Shown in pieces: positions 33,761-48,700 of a stretch of DNA of 64,000 nt. Source of the stretch: Physcia stellaris (lineage: Eukaryota > Ascomycota > Lecanoromycetes > Caliciales > Physciaceae); NCBI GenBank assembly GCA_018902385.1, contig JABSSW010000003.1:1302001-1366000 (forward strand). The letters run 5' to 3'. Both the position numbers and the translations under genes were made by a program. Within the stretch, counting starts at the first letter, position 1. Every line of letters starts with the position of its first letter. Under the pieces are notes generated by a model, which was given only the letters and a program-made list of their open reading frames with translations, made no database searches and was not told the origin of the DNA.

Positions 33761-34632
33761 TTTAAATCGTATGTTGATTTAATTTAATCATAAATCGTTA
33801 AAAAATTGTCGAATCGATAAAAAATCAAATTTGATGCGAATAACATACGTTGATTATTGTCGTGATTTTAAATTTTACATTTTACGTTTTTTGAATTTGT
33901 ATCGACGTCAAAATTTCGTCAATCATTCGATTAAATCAAACAATAATCAACGACGATGTTTTTGACACGATTCAATTCGTTGTTGTAAATAAATTTTGAC
34001 GATAAATAATGCGAAAATGTTTGACGTTTCGTCAATCAATCATTTTTTTTTCATTCAACGATTTCGTTTTACAATTGACATACGCAAAATGAAATAACGT
34101 GAAAACACGTTAAACATATTATTGATGCGATTCGTGAAACATCGAAAAGCATCGAAATTTCGTAAATTTCGCAATTTTCGAATTGCGAAATCAACAAAAA
34201 AAATTATGTCAAAATTATTCGATAAATGCGTAATAATTCAAATTCACAACGTTAAATTCGCGATACATATTAAATACATACAAATTTGATTCAAAGTTAT
34301 TTGATTATTGAAAATTCAATTACATTCAATTGTTTTGTGCAAAAAAATCATCAAATAATTTTTTGAATTTTTTTTTTCATGTTTTACATTATTCATATGT
34401 TCGATTTGATATATTGATTTTCAAATAAATTTAAATTTTTTGAATTTTTCGTCGAAACGCATGATTTGATCGATGAACAAATGTTTTTTCAAAATTCATT
34501 GTTGCAATTTCGAATTTTTCGTAAATATTTTTCGAATATTATCGATCGTTAAATCAATTTCATTCAAAACGTGTTTGATGTTGATTAATCGAATTCGATT
34601 TTTTGCAAAAATTTTTTACGAAATTTTCAATT
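33760..34632. other. AT-rich sequence without recognisable content
   Basis: The same CC/GG-free composition as the surrounding block. I see no domain, LTR or terminal repeat here. Confidence 0.4.
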
Positions 34633-36040
34633 TCAATAATCACGAAATATTTTGACATCGTCGTTTTGATTTTCAATAAAATTAAATTTTCGTTTACGCA
34701 TTGATTTCACGTTTCGTTGCGAAACAAATTGAAATTGTTTCATCGTTTGCGAAATTGATTGTTGAACGAATTGTTGAAATGAATTTGTAAATGCATCGTA
34801 CGACGCGACATAAAATTGAAACGACGACAATTGTTGAACGAATGAATAATTTTCATACGAAACAAATCACGTTTGTTGTGCGTATTGAAATAAAAATGAA
34901 TTAATTGAATTAACAACAAATGCGTACGTTTGTTTCGTGAATTGTTTCAATTTCAACGTTGCGTATTGACGATCAAACATGCGATCATGTCGTTGTTAAC
35001 GACGATTTTTTCTTTCTCGTCGTCGACGATTTCGTTTTCGTCGTTTTTTTTTTCAATTCGTCGTTGTTTTCGTTCGTGTTTATTAATCAATATCAAAAAA
35101 TTTGTGAACTTGATGTCGACGACATTTTGAATGATTTTTATATGTTTTAACATCAAAGCAAACGAATGTTCAACAAAAATTTCATTTTTATCGTCGAATA
35201 TCGAATTAATTCACGTTTCGAAATGAACGTTAATCAATTTGTAATAATTACGATTTTTTGAATAACAATAATTCGATTCGTTGAAACAAATGTCGTTGTG
35301 ACATTTTCATTTTTCGATTAATTGAGCACGAAAATCATTTGTTTGTTCAAACTGATTGTTACGTTCAATATTCGTTTTTTTCAATTGTACGATTCGTGTA
35401 TTGCGAAATGTTTGAATTCGAACATTATTTTGATCAATTTGAACAATATTTTGATTAATTGTTGTTGCAATAATATTTTCATTCATTGAATCAACGCATT
35501 GTACATTAATTTTCAATTCGTAATTTGATTGTCGTTTTCACATTTCGATCAATTGATTTTTTACGAAAATTCAATTAATCGACGAAAAATCAAATAAATT
35601 GATCGTCACGTTATTGACGAAATTGCAATTCGATTTCACGATGACAATAATATCGATAAATTCAAAAACGTTGAAATTTTTTTAGCATTATCGATTATTA
35701 AATCGAAAATTTCAACGTGAAATCGATTTTTGAATCAATTGTTTTGCATATTTTCGTTCGATTGATTGTTTATTGAATCAAATCATTTAATGAAATTATT
35801 GAATCGATTGTATCGCACACGTAACGACGTTTTGAATTTGAAAAAATATTGTTCACGTGTTCAAATTTCATAATTATCATTTTTCGTCGTTTTTTTTATA
35901 TTTTCGAAATCATCATTTTTCATTTTTTTTTCGATCGTATTTGTATTATTGTTTTCATCAATCGCAAATCGATTCGATAAATTATATGTCGTTCGTTGAA
36001 TCGCGATTTGAATTTCATCGATTGTATCAAATATACGATT
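34633..36040 (-). pseudogene. Decayed ORF of unknown family, cut by the family 1 insertion
   Basis: On the minus strand several open pieces run in one direction with protein-like composition: about 36040-35861 (IFDTIDEIQIAIQRTTYNLSN), 35516-35307 (CVDSMNENIIATTINQN, FEQTNDFRAQLIEK), 35156-34953 (NKHERKQRRIEKKNDENEIV) and 34830-34633 (SFQFYVASYDAFTNSFQQF). They read like a long, partly coiled protein broken by stops. The 5' end is lost at 36041, where a family 1 LTR begins. I recognise no family; an accessory ORF of a transposon or a mutated host gene are both possible. Confidence 0.35.
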
Positions 36041-36264
36041 TATCATGAATCGTGTTTGAATAAACGTAATATTGATTAACTAAACGAAAACAATAAATTT
36101 GCAAAAACAAATAAATACAAAATGTTAAAATTGCAAACAATGTGCGACGTCAAATTTCAAATCACGTTAATTTTAACGTAAAATTAAAACATAATTCGTT
36201 GTTCGATTATATATCATATCAACTATTTATTTGTCAAATCTATTTGTCAAACATGTTCGTAACA
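36041..36264 (-). repeat. 3' LTR of family 1 copy 2
   Basis: 224 bases; on the plus strand it runs from TATCATGAATCG to TTCGTAACA and is followed by the pyrimidine-rich complement of the polypurine tract. It is about 13 bases shorter than the copy 1 LTR. Confidence 0.85.
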
Positions 36265-39200
36265 TTATTTTTTTTTTTTCGCGAACGTCGTTTCGACGAT
36301 TCGTTGTTGTTTCGAAATTGAAAAATTTTGTTGAAAATTTTGTCGATTGATTTGAATGTTTGCAAAATTCAAAAATTTCACGATTATCATTTTTCATTTT
36401 CAAATGTTTCGTTATTGTTTCAAAACTCGATAAAATTTAACAACAATTTTTGAAAATATTTTTGACACGATTCAACTTTTCATGCGACGTAAATTCTGAC
36501 TGTAAATAACATCGAAACGATAACGAAAACTAAAAATTGCGAAAACGTTGCGAAAATGAAATCGAAATGAATGTATTGAATTCGAAATTTTCAAATTTTA
36601 ATCGAATGTAATTTCGATTAATGTCAACATAACGATTTTTTTTCGAAAACGACGACGATTCGTTGAAAAATTTGATTCGTTGACGACGTTTTGAAATATT
36701 GAAATCAACGTTTTGAACGATTTTGAATTTGCAATCGTGAAATGAATGCAATGAAAATCGTTCATTACGTCGCGAACATTATCAAATTTTTCGTTGTCGA
36801 CATAATATCATGTTCGATCATGCGATCAATTCGATCAATTGACACGATATTGAAAACGATTGTAATAATATCGAAATTTCAAAATATCGTTCATTTTTCA
36901 TTCGAAATTTTCGTTAATTATAACAAAATCAAAAAATTCATTGATTTGATTTTCGAACGAATCACGAAAATTTTTGCGCAAAAATTAACAATGAAACACA
37001 TCGTAAATATACATGATTTCAAACAATTCAAATCGATATAAATTGCTCATACGTTGTAATATTTTGTAAAAATTTAATTTTTTGTCATCGAATTTGTCAA
37101 ACGATTTAATCGTTTTGATGTTTCGTCGATCGAAAAAAACGAAATTTTTTTCGACGTATTTTACGATTTTTCGATGTTTGTTGATTTGAATTATTATACG
37201 TTTTTGAATCATTTTTGCATGATTTTGTACGTAATTGAAAATATTTTGCATCGTGTCGATAATATTTTTTGTTTTGACGATCAAAAATCGTTTTTTCGTT
37301 GTAACATACGAAATAAAATTTGATAAAAAATTCATACGAAAATGAAAATTTTTATTGATAAAAAATGAAAATAATTTTGTTGTTACAAATATTGCGTTGT
37401 TGTTTGCAAATTCGATTATGAACAATTAAATGTTTCAATCGTTTTGCATGTAATTGCAATATTGTCGCAATTATTTTTCGATATTTTAATTAATTTTTTC
37501 GATTTGTTCATCGATTTTTGAATGAAAAACAATGAAAAATTTACATTTGATGTCGAGAATTCGACAAAATGTTTGTCAAACGAACGATATGAATTAAAAA
37601 TTTCGATTAAACGTTATCGAGAAAAATAATTCATGTGTACGAAATACGTAATTGATAAATATTTTGATTATAATTTCAACATTGATATTTTCGTCGTCAA
37701 CGATATAAAGCACGTAATAACGTTTTTTGTTAAATTTGTCAATTATCGTGCATATGACATTATGATCGTGAACGTCGAACAATTCGATAATGAAATTCAT
37801 TGATATGTCGATTCAACGTTGCAAAAATATAATCAAAAAAATAAATAAATCGTTTTTGCGATTTTTGAAAATTTTCGTGCGTTGACATTCATAACAATTA
37901 CGTACGTATCGACGAATCGTTTTGCGCATATTAAATCAATAATAATCACGATGTATAAAATTTTTCATGCGATTAAAATTTGAATATTTCGAAACAAAAA
38001 ATTCATGAATTTTTTTGAAAAAATCAACGAATAAAAAAACATCGACGAACATTCAAAATCGATTTTTTTGATACAAAACGTCGTTTTTTTCAATGCAATT
38101 TCGTAAATTAATTTCATTCATTGAAATGAAATTTTGTTCGATAATTTCACGATAAATCGTGCAATTATCGTCAATTTTGTTAACAACAAAAATTCGTTCA
38201 TAAATAAATTCGTCAATTTTCATCGCGTGAATTTCGAATCGTTTCGAAATAAACAATATTTGTTTTCGATATTGATATCGTTCGTCAATATCGTTTTTTG
38301 ATCGTGAATCAAACATACGAATCAAAACATTTGTTTTAACGTTTTGAATTTCGAATTGAAATTGAATAACAATATTGAATTTCGAAAAATTTTTGTTCAA
38401 CGAATTTGACGAAAAATTAATTTTTTTGACGTCATGAAAATTTTCAAATTTTTGTGATCGATGAAAATTTTGATCGATTTTTCAATATTTTCAAATTCAA
38501 AACGTCAATGTTTTAAACAACGAATAATGATCAACAATTTTTTGTTATAAATTTCGTAATTGCATTCGATTGAAATCATGTTACGATTATAAAAAACAAC
38601 GAAATGCAAAACTTTTTCGTCGTCGTATTGAAATAATATTTTCGCATTGACGTAATCAAAAAAATTAATTTTCAAAATGATTTGTTTGATTCGATCGTAA
38701 TGTCGTAATATGAAAATTTCGATCATCGTTTTTTTGAAAAAATTGAAAATTTTTCGATTTCAACAATTCATTCGAAATTCACGAATTTTTTGATTATTCG
38801 AATGAAAATTCGAATTTTTTTTCGAAAAATTACGAATGAATCGTTTGTAAAAATTGACGAAATTCACGAAAATTTGCATTTTTTTCAAATTTGTAAAACG
38901 TTTTCAATTGACAATGATTTTTATTTTTTTCGAATTCATGCGAAAATCATTTATCGATAATATGACGTTCAAAAATGTCTTTTTTTTTTTTGAAAAATTC
39001 GCATTTTTCAATATTCATTTGTAATTCGATTTTTTTGAATTTTTTCAACATTTTACGAACGTGAACGATGTGTTTTTTTTTAAATTTGTTGTAAATGAAA
39101 ATATCATTTAAATAAATTTGACAAAAATCGTTCAAAAAATTGAATAACAAATCGTTCATATAATGTTGTCAATTCGCGAATTCGTTGATCAATTCGAAAA

Positions 39201-42200
39201 ATAATATTCGATATTTGTACGATTTCATGAAAATAACGAATGTAATGAATTTTTCATTTTTTTCATTCATTCGAAATTTGTTGAAAATCGATATGATATT
39301 CAATTTGATCAAATATTTGCAATTTTGCATTTTAATTAAAATTTTTCGATCAAAAAAATGAAATATCGATTGCGTTTCGTGATGTGATTAAATCGTCGAT
39401 AATTCACATACAAACGTAATTGATCATTTGATTTGATTGCAAATAAAACGAACGAAACATATATTGTTTAATTGAATACGATAAAATTTTTTTGAAAATT
39501 ATTTTTCAAATATTTTTGAATTTTTGAAATTTGAATTCGAACAAAAAATATATTCGATTTCGAAACAATGTATTGTTATTATTTAAAAATTCGATTTTGT
39601 GATCGTAAATTCGATGCGACGACAATTCAATTGTTTTTTGAAAATCGAATATTTTTGATAAATGTTTGAAATATTTCGATATTTTTTTCATTATACGTTC
39701 AAAAATCGATTTGATTTGTTCGTGTTTCAAAATTTTTTTGATCATGACGACAATTTTCAACGATTCAAAATTTGTTCGTAATGTTTTGAATGCGAAATCG
39801 ATTTGATTGATCGTAATGAAAAAACATTGTATTTTTTGTTTTCGATTTTTGAAATCGACGAACAAACAAAAAAAAATCGCATCAATTATCGCGATATTTA
39901 TCGAATCGTTTGAATTCAATTTCGAAAATGAAAAAATTTCGAATTGTTGTTTTTTAATTTTTCAACGTTTGTTGCGTTGTTTTTTCAAATTTTTTTTTTT
40001 GACGAATGTCGTTTTCGTAATCGTTATGATATCAATTTTTGAATGATTTGATTTAACGACGAACGATTCGTCATTTTGATCGATTTTCGAATGAATAAAA
40101 CAATCAAAACATTTTGAATCGAATACGTTTGATTCGTTTTGTACGTAAAACGTTGAAAAATTAAATTGCGAACGAAATAAAATCGTATATCGAAATTTTA
40201 TTGCAACAATATGTTTCGCGTTATTTGTTTTCGATAAAAAGACATCGCGACGTCAATTAAATACGTTTTATCGACGATTTGAATCAGAAATTTTCAAACA
40301 TCGAATTTGCATTGTTTTGATGAATATATTGTCATGATGATTACATTTGAACGATTTGAAAATCAATTTATCGTAAATTATATTCAAAATAATTTCATGT
40401 TTGTTCATTCACGATTTTTTTAAAATTATCGAATGATTGTTCAAATCGATAATAAACAAAAAAATTGTCAATTCGAAATGCAAATCAATTGTCAATTTGA
40501 AATAAATGACATGAATTATTGAAAAAATTTGACGATCGTCGAATTCAATAATGAATTTCGATTTTAATAAAAATACGAAATTTATGTTCAACATGTTGCA
40601 TACAAATTGCGCAATTTTTTTATCAATGAAAACATAATCAATTGCATCAATGTTTATTAAAATTTTTAATTTATGTTTATTATCGTTGAATGACAACGTA
40701 CAATTGATGATTAAAAATCGTTTGACAAAAAAATCAAACAATTCGTCATGATAAATAAAAATTTTTTTTAAACATTCATCAATCGCGTTTTTGATGTAAA
40801 TTATCAATTTTTCGAATCAAATTCGTTCGATTCGTTGATCATGTTTATGTAAAACATTTGCATTTTGTGTCAATGACGTTTTTGATATTTGTAAATATTC
40901 GAACATATTTTTCATACGTGATCGATTTCATCGCATGTAAAACATTTGTTCGTGATAATCAATTTGTTTATTATCGAATCATAAATTTTAATTTCAACGT
41001 TGAAATAAAAATGAACGACAAATTTCACGAAAAAAATCGAAATAACAAATTTCGTAAAAAACATCGAAATCGAAACGACAAAAATTAATTTGAATTGAAA
41101 CAATTCAAAACGTTGTTGACGTGTTACGATTTTCTTTTTTCGAAAATTTGATTGTCGATTGTATATTTGTTGCAAAATGATTCGAATTTCGTCGAACGTA
41201 ATGAATTCGCGAAAATATACATTCAAGTTTTTTTCAAATTTCAAAAAATTTTTTCATTAATTTTTCGATTTTGATGATTTCGTTATAATCGATTGAATTG
41301 TTAAAACGAAAAAAAATGAAATAAAAAAATTGAAAATTTTGAATATTTATGATCAATGTTCGAAATTGAATACGCATATTGCGTTTGAAATCAAAATTTT
41401 CGAAAATGAAATTCAAAAATTTCAACATCATATGTCAATTTTTGAAATAATTCATGTCGATATCACGTATCGATTGTATGTGATCATCGACATTATTTTT
41501 AATTCAATCAATCACAATAATGATTGCGATCATGTTCGTGTCGTAATGATTAACGTTGATCGTCATTTTATCATGCATTTTTGTTTTTCAAACACGTCAA
41601 ATAAATTTCATTTCGTCGATAAATTTAAAAAAATTTGAATGAATTTTTGAACGTCGTTTGTTTTTATTGAAAAAATTAATTACGTTGATTTCGTCGTCGT
41701 TGTTTTCATCGTCGTCATCAAAATTTCGTGTACGATCGCGAATCGTGACTAGCAAAACGTCATGATTTTTTTTGAAAAAAATGTAATCGTGTTGTTTGAC
41801 TAAAAATCGATCACGCGTTTGTTCGTAATTAATTTTCAATGTATTTATTTTTTTACGAATTTCATCGAATTCAACGTTTGTATTGATCAATTCGTCACGA
41901 TCGACGTTGACGATATTGTACAAATTTTGATATTGAATCAAAACGTTCAAATAATTGTCACGATCAATGCGTAATCGATCAAATTTTTTCAAAAAATCGA
42001 TAATTTTTTGATTGATTTATCATTTCAATTGATCGATGATGACGATGTTCAAAAAATGAATGATTTCGTTATTTTTCATTTTTATGAATTCGATCGTTGA
42101 AACAAATCGACGACGTTTGAATTGTTCGACGAAATTTTCGTCGAAAAAATTATCATTGATTTTTTGTAACATACGATTCACATTAAAACGTAACGTTCTG

Positions 42201-42538
42201 AAACGTTATTTCATCGAAATAAAAAATTCGAAAAAAATTGTTTCGTGATGATTTCGAATCATAACTAGAAATGAAAAATTGAAAAATAATAAAAAAAAAA
42301 AAATTAATCGAATCAATTTTTTTTTTTTTTATCGTCGAAAATATCGTCGTTTGCGTGAAAATTCGATTTGTTATTTTACGATTTTCGTCAAATGTTTCGT
42401 CAAAAAAACTTTTGATCGTTTGTTTGATTAACAAAATTTTTCGTCGTTTGTTTCGTCAAAAAAATTTGTTCGATTTGAAATTTTATTTTTGAACGTTCGC
42501 GTATCACGACGAACGATAAAATTAAAAATTTATTGTAA

Positions 42539-42762
42539 TATCATGAATCGTGTTTGAATAAACGTATTATTGATTAATTAAACGAAAACAATAAATTTGC
42601 AAAAACAAATAAATACAAAATGTTGAAATTGCAAACAATGTGCGACGTCAAATTTCAAATCACGTTAATTTCAACGTAAAATTAAAACATAATTCGTTGT
42701 TCGATCACATATCATATCAATTATTTATTTGTCAAATCTATTTGTCAAACATGCTCGTAACA
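42539..42762 (-). repeat. 5' LTR of family 1 copy 2, at the junction with copy 3
   Basis: 224 bases, same limits as its partner at 36041-36264. It directly abuts a 62-base stretch (42763-42824) that repeats part of an LTR end. Confidence 0.85.
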
Positions 42763-45700
42763 AATTACATATTATATCAATTATTTATTTGTCAAATCTA
42801 TTTGTCAAATATATTCGTAATATTATTTTTCTTTTTTCGCGAACGTCGTTTCGACGATTCGTTGTTATTTCGAAATTGAAAAATTTTGTTGAAAATTTTG
42901 TTGATTGATTTGAATATTTGCAAAATTCAAAAATTTCACGATTATTATTTTTCATTTTCAAATGTTTCGTTATTGTTTCAAAATTCGATAAAATTTGACA
43001 ACAATTTTTGAAAATATTTTTAACACGATTCAGTTTTTCATGCGACGTAAATTTTGATTGTAAATAACATCGAAACGATAACGAAAATTAAAAATTGCAA
43101 AAACGTTGCGAAAATGAAATCGAAATAAATGTATTGAATTCGAAATTTTCAAATTTTAATCGAATGTAATTTCGATTAATATTAACATAACGATTTTTTT
43201 TCGAAAACGACGACGATTCGTTGAAAAATTTGATTCGTTGACGACGTTTTGAAATATTGAAATCAACGTTTTAAACAATTTTAAATTTGCAATCGTGAAA
43301 TGAATACGATGAAAATCGTTCATCACGTCGCGAACATTATCAAATTTTTCGTTGTCGATATAATATTATATTCGATCATGCGATCAATTCGATCAATTGA
43401 CACGATATTGAAAACGATTATAATAATATCGAAATTTCAAAATATCGTTCATTTTTCATTCGAAATTTTCGTTAATTATAACAAAATCAAAAAATTTATT
43501 GATTTGATTTTCGAATAAATCACGAAAATTTTTGCGCAAAAATCAACAATGAAACATATCGTAAATATGCATGATTTCAAACAATTCGAATCGATATGAA
43601 TTGTTCATACGTTGTAATATTTTGTAAAAATTTAATTTTTTGTTATCGAATTTGTCAAACGATTTGATCGTTTTGATGTTTCGTCGATCGAAAAAAACGA
43701 AATTTTTTTCGACGTATTTTACGATTTTTCGATGTTTGTTGATTTGAATTATTATACGTTTTTAAATCATTTTTGCATAATTTTGTACGTAATTGAAAAT
43801 ATTTTGCATTGTGTCGATAATATTTTTTGTTTTGACGATTAAAAATCGTTTTTTCGTTGTAACATACGAAATAAAATTTAATGAAAAATTTATACGAAAA
43901 TGAAAATCTTTATTGATGAAAAATGAAAATAATTTTGTTGTTGCAAATATTGCGTTGTTGTTTGCAAATTCGATTATAAACAATTAAATATTTTAATCGT
44001 TTTGCATGTAATTGCAATATTGTCGCAATTGTTTTTCGATATTTTGATTAATTTTTTCGATTTGTTCATCGATTTTTGAATGAAAAACGATAAAAAATTT
44101 ACATTTGATATCGAGAATTCGACAAAATGTTTGTCAAACGAACGATATAAATTGAAAATTTCGATCAAACGTTATCGAAAAAAATAATTCATGTGTACGA
44201 AATACGTAATTGATAAATATTTTGATCGTGATTTCAACATTGATATTTTCGTCGTCGACGATACAAAACACGTAATGACGTTTTTTGTTAAATTTGTCAA
44301 TTATCGTGCATATGACATTATGATCGTAAACGTCGAACAATTCGATAATGAAATTCATTGATATGTCGATTCAACGTTGCAAAAATATAATCAAAAAAAT
44401 AAATAAATCGTTTTTGCGATTTTTGAAAATTTTCGTGCGTTGACATTTATAACAATTACGTACGTATCGACGAATCGTTTTGCGCATGTTGAATCAATAA
44501 TAATCGCGACGTATAAAATTTTTCATGCGATTAAAATTTGAATGTTTCGAAACAAAAAATTCATGAATTTTTTTGAAAAAATCAACGAATAAAAAAACAT
44601 CGACGAACATTCAAAATCGATTTTTTCGATACAAAACGTCGTTTTTTTCAATGCAATTTCGTAAATCAATTTCATTCATTGAAATGAAATTTTGTTCGAT
44701 AATTTCACGATAAATCGTGCAATTATCGTCAATTTTGTTAACAACAAAAATTCGTTCATAAATAAATTCGTCAATTTTCATCGCGTGAATTTCGAATCGT
44801 TTCGAAATAAACAATATTTGTTTTCGATATTGATATCGTTCGTCAATATCGTTTTTTGATCGTGAATTAAACATACGAATCAAAATATTTGTTTTAACGT
44901 TTTGAATTTCGAATTGAAATTGAATAACAATATTGAATTTCGAGAAAATTTTTGTTCAACGAATTTGACGAAAAATTAATTTTTTTGACGTCATGAAAAT
45001 TTTCAAATTTTTGTGATCGATGAAAATTTTGATCGATTTTTCAATGTTTTCAAATTCAAAACGTCAATGTTTTAAACAACGAATAATGATCAACAATTTT
45101 TTGTTATAAATTTCGTAATTGCATTCGATTGAAATCATGTTGCGATTATAAAAAACAACGAAATGCAAAATTTTTTTCGTCGTCGTATTGAAATAATATT
45201 TTTGCATTGACGTAATCAAAAAAAATCAATTTTCAAAATAATTTGTTTGATTCGATCGTAATGTCGTAATATGAAAATTTCGATCATCGTTTTTTTGAAA
45301 AAATTGAAAATTTTTTCGATTTCAACAATTCATTCGAAATTCACGAATTTTTTGATTATTCGAATGAAAATTCGAATTTTTTTCGAAAAATCACGAATGA
45401 ATCGTTTGTAAAAATTGACGAAATTCACGAAAATTTGCATTTTTTTCAAATTTGTAAAACGTTTTCAATTGACAATGATTTTTATTTTTTTCGAATTTAT
45501 GCGAAAATCATTCATCGATAATATGACGTTCAAAAATGTTATTTTTTTTTTTGAAAAATTCGCATTTTTCAATATTCATTTGTAATTCGATTTTTTTGAA
45601 TTTTTTCAACATTTTACGAACGTGAACGATGTGTTTTTTTTTGAAATTTGTTGTAAATAAAAATATTATTTAAATAAATTTGACAAAAATCATTTAAAAA

Positions 45701-48700
45701 ATTAAACAACAAATCATTCATATAATGTTGTCAATTCGCGAATTTGTTGATCAATTCAAAAAATAATATTCGATATTTGTACGATTTCATGAAAATAACG
45801 AACGTGATGAATTTTTCATTTTTTTCATTTATTCGAAATTTGTTGAAAATCGATATGATATTCAATTTGATCAAATATTTACAATTTTGCATTTTAATCT
45901 AAAAATTTTCGATCAAAAAAATAAAATATCGATTGCGTTTCGTGATGTGATTAAATCGTCGATAATTCACACACAAACGTAATTGATCATTTGATTTGAT
46001 TGCAAATAAAACGAACGAAACGTATGTTGTTTGATTGAATACGATAAAATTTTTTTGAAAATTATTTTTCAAATATTTTTGAATTTTTGAAATTTGAATT
46101 CGAACAAAAAATATATTCGATTTCGAAACAATGTATTGTTATCGTTTAAAAATTCGATTTTGTGATCGTAAATTCGATGCGACGACAATTCAATTGTTTT
46201 TGAAAATCGAATATTTTTGACAAATGTTTGAAATATTTCGATATTTTTTTTTCATTATACGTTCAAAAATCGATTTGATTTGTTCGTGTTTCAAATTTTT
46301 TTGATCATGACGACAATTTTAACGATTCAAAATTTGTTCGCAATGTTTTGAATGCGAAATCGATTTGATTGATCGTAATAAAAAAACATTGCATTTTTTG
46401 TTTTCGATTTTTGAAATCGACGAATAAACAAAAAAAAAAAAATCGCATCAATTATCGCGATATTTATCGAATCGTTTGAATTCAATTTCGAAAATGAAAA
46501 AATTTCGAATTGTTGTTTTTGATTTTTAACGTTTGTTGCGTTGTTTTTTCAAGTTTTTTTTTTGACGAATGTCGTTTTCGTAATCGTTGTGATATCAATT
46601 TTTGAACGATTTGATTCAACGACGAACGATTCGTCATTTTGATCGATTTTCGAATGAATAAAACAATCAAAACATTTTGAATCGAATACGTTTGATTCGT
46701 TTTGTACGTAAAACGTTGAAAAATTAAATTGCGAACGAAATAAAATCGTATATCGAAATTTTATTGCAACAATATGTTTCGCGTTATTTGTTTTCGATAA
46801 AAAGACATCGCGACGTCAATTAAATACGTTTTATCGACGATTTGAATCAGAAATTTTCAAACATCGAATTTGCATTGTTTTGATGAATATATTGTCATGA
46901 TGATTACATTTGAACGATTTGAAAATCAATTTATCGTAAATTATATTCAAAATAATTTCATGTTTGTTCATTCACGATTTTTTTAAAATTATCGAATGAT
47001 TGTTCAAATCGATGATAAACAAAAAAATTGTCAATTCGAAATGCAAATCAATTGTCAATTTGAAATAAATGACATGAATTATTGAAAAAATTTGACGATC
47101 GTCGAATTCGATAATGAATTTCGATTTTAATAAAAATACGAAATTTATGTTCAACATGTTGCATACAAATTGCGCAATTTTTTTATCAATGAAAATATAA
47201 TCAATTGCATCAATGTTTATTAAAATTTTTAATTTATGTTTATTATCGTTGAATGACAACGTACAATTGATGATTAAAAATCGTTTGACAAAAAAATCAA
47301 ACAATTCGTCATGATAAATAAAAAAAAATTTTAAACATTTATTAATCGCGTTTTTGATGTGAATTATCAATTTTTCGAATCAAAGTCGCTCGATTCGTTG
47401 ATCATGTTCATGTAAAACATTTGCATTTTGTGTCAATGACGTTTTTGATATTTATGAACGTTCGAACATTTTTTTCATACGTGATCGATTTTATCGCATG
47501 TGAAACATTTGTTCGTGACGATTAATTTGTTCGTCATCGAATTACGAATTTTGATTTCAACGTTGAAATGAAAATGAACGACAAATTTCACGAAAAAAAT
47601 CGAAATAACAAATTTCGTAAAAAACATCGAAATCGAAACGACAAAAATTGATTTGAATTGAAACAATTCAAAACGTTGTTGACGTGTCGCGATTTTTTTT
47701 TTCGAAAATTTGATTGTCGATTGTATATTTGTTGCAAAATGATTCGAATCTCGTCGAACGTAATAAATTCGCGAAAATACACATTCATCGTTTTTTTCAA
47801 ATTTCAAAAAATTTTTTTCATTAATTTTTCGATTTTGATAATTTCGTTGTAATCGATTGAATTGTTAAAACGAAAAAAAATGAAATAAAAAAATTGAAAA
47901 TTTTGAATATTCATGATTAATGTTCGAAATTGAATACGCATATTGCGTTTGAAATCAAAATTTTCGAAAATGAAATTCAAAAATTTCAACATCATATGTC
48001 AATTTTTGAAATAATTCATGTCGATATCACGTATCGATTGTATGTGATCATCGACATTATTTTTAATTCAATCAATTACAATAATGATTGCGATCATGTT
48101 CGTGTCGTAATGATTAACGTTGATCGTCATTTTATCATGCATTTTTGTTTTTCAAACACGTCAAATAAATTTCATTTCGTCGATGAATTTAAAAAAATTT
48201 GAATGAATTTTCGAACGTCGTTTGTTTTTATTGAAAAAATTAATTATGTTGATTTCGTCGTCGTTGTTTTTATCGTCGTCATCAAAATTTCGTGTACGAT
48301 CGCGAATCGTGATTAACAAAACGTCATGATTTTTTTGAAAAAAATGTAATCATGTTGTTTGATTAGAAATCGATCGCGCGTTTGTTCGTAATTAATTTTC
48401 AATGTATTCATTTTTTACGAATTTCATCGAATTTAACGTTTGTTATGATCAGTTCGTCACGATCGACGTTGACAATATTGTACAAATTTTGATATTGAAT
48501 TAAAGCGTTCAAATAATTGTCACGATCAATGCGTAATCGATCAAATTTTTTCAAAAAATCGATGATTTTTTGATTGATTTATCATTTCAATTGATCGATA
48601 ATGACGATGTTCAAAAAATGAATGATTTCGTTATTTTTCATTTTTATGAATTCGATCGTTGAAACAAATCGACGACGTTTGAATTGTTCGACGAAATTTT

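Larger units (their letters stand above)
36041..42762 (-). mobile_element. Ty3/Gypsy chromodomain retrotransposon, family 1 copy 2 (decayed)
   Basis: A minus-strand copy of the 180-6920 element with 224-base LTRs at 36041-36264 (3') and 42539-42762 (5'). Recognisable pieces in minus orientation are chromodomain (about 36740-36920), integrase (36985-37800), RNase H (38505-38726), reverse transcriptase (38947-39919), protease (40409-40807), CCHC knuckle (about 40900-40940) and gag (41597-41992). The LTRs differ at 8 sites by my count: 3 CpT, 4 CpA and one A/T transversion. The flanks (CGATT at 36036-36040, AATTA at 42763) do not form a target duplication, so the ends have been rearranged. Confidence 0.9.
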
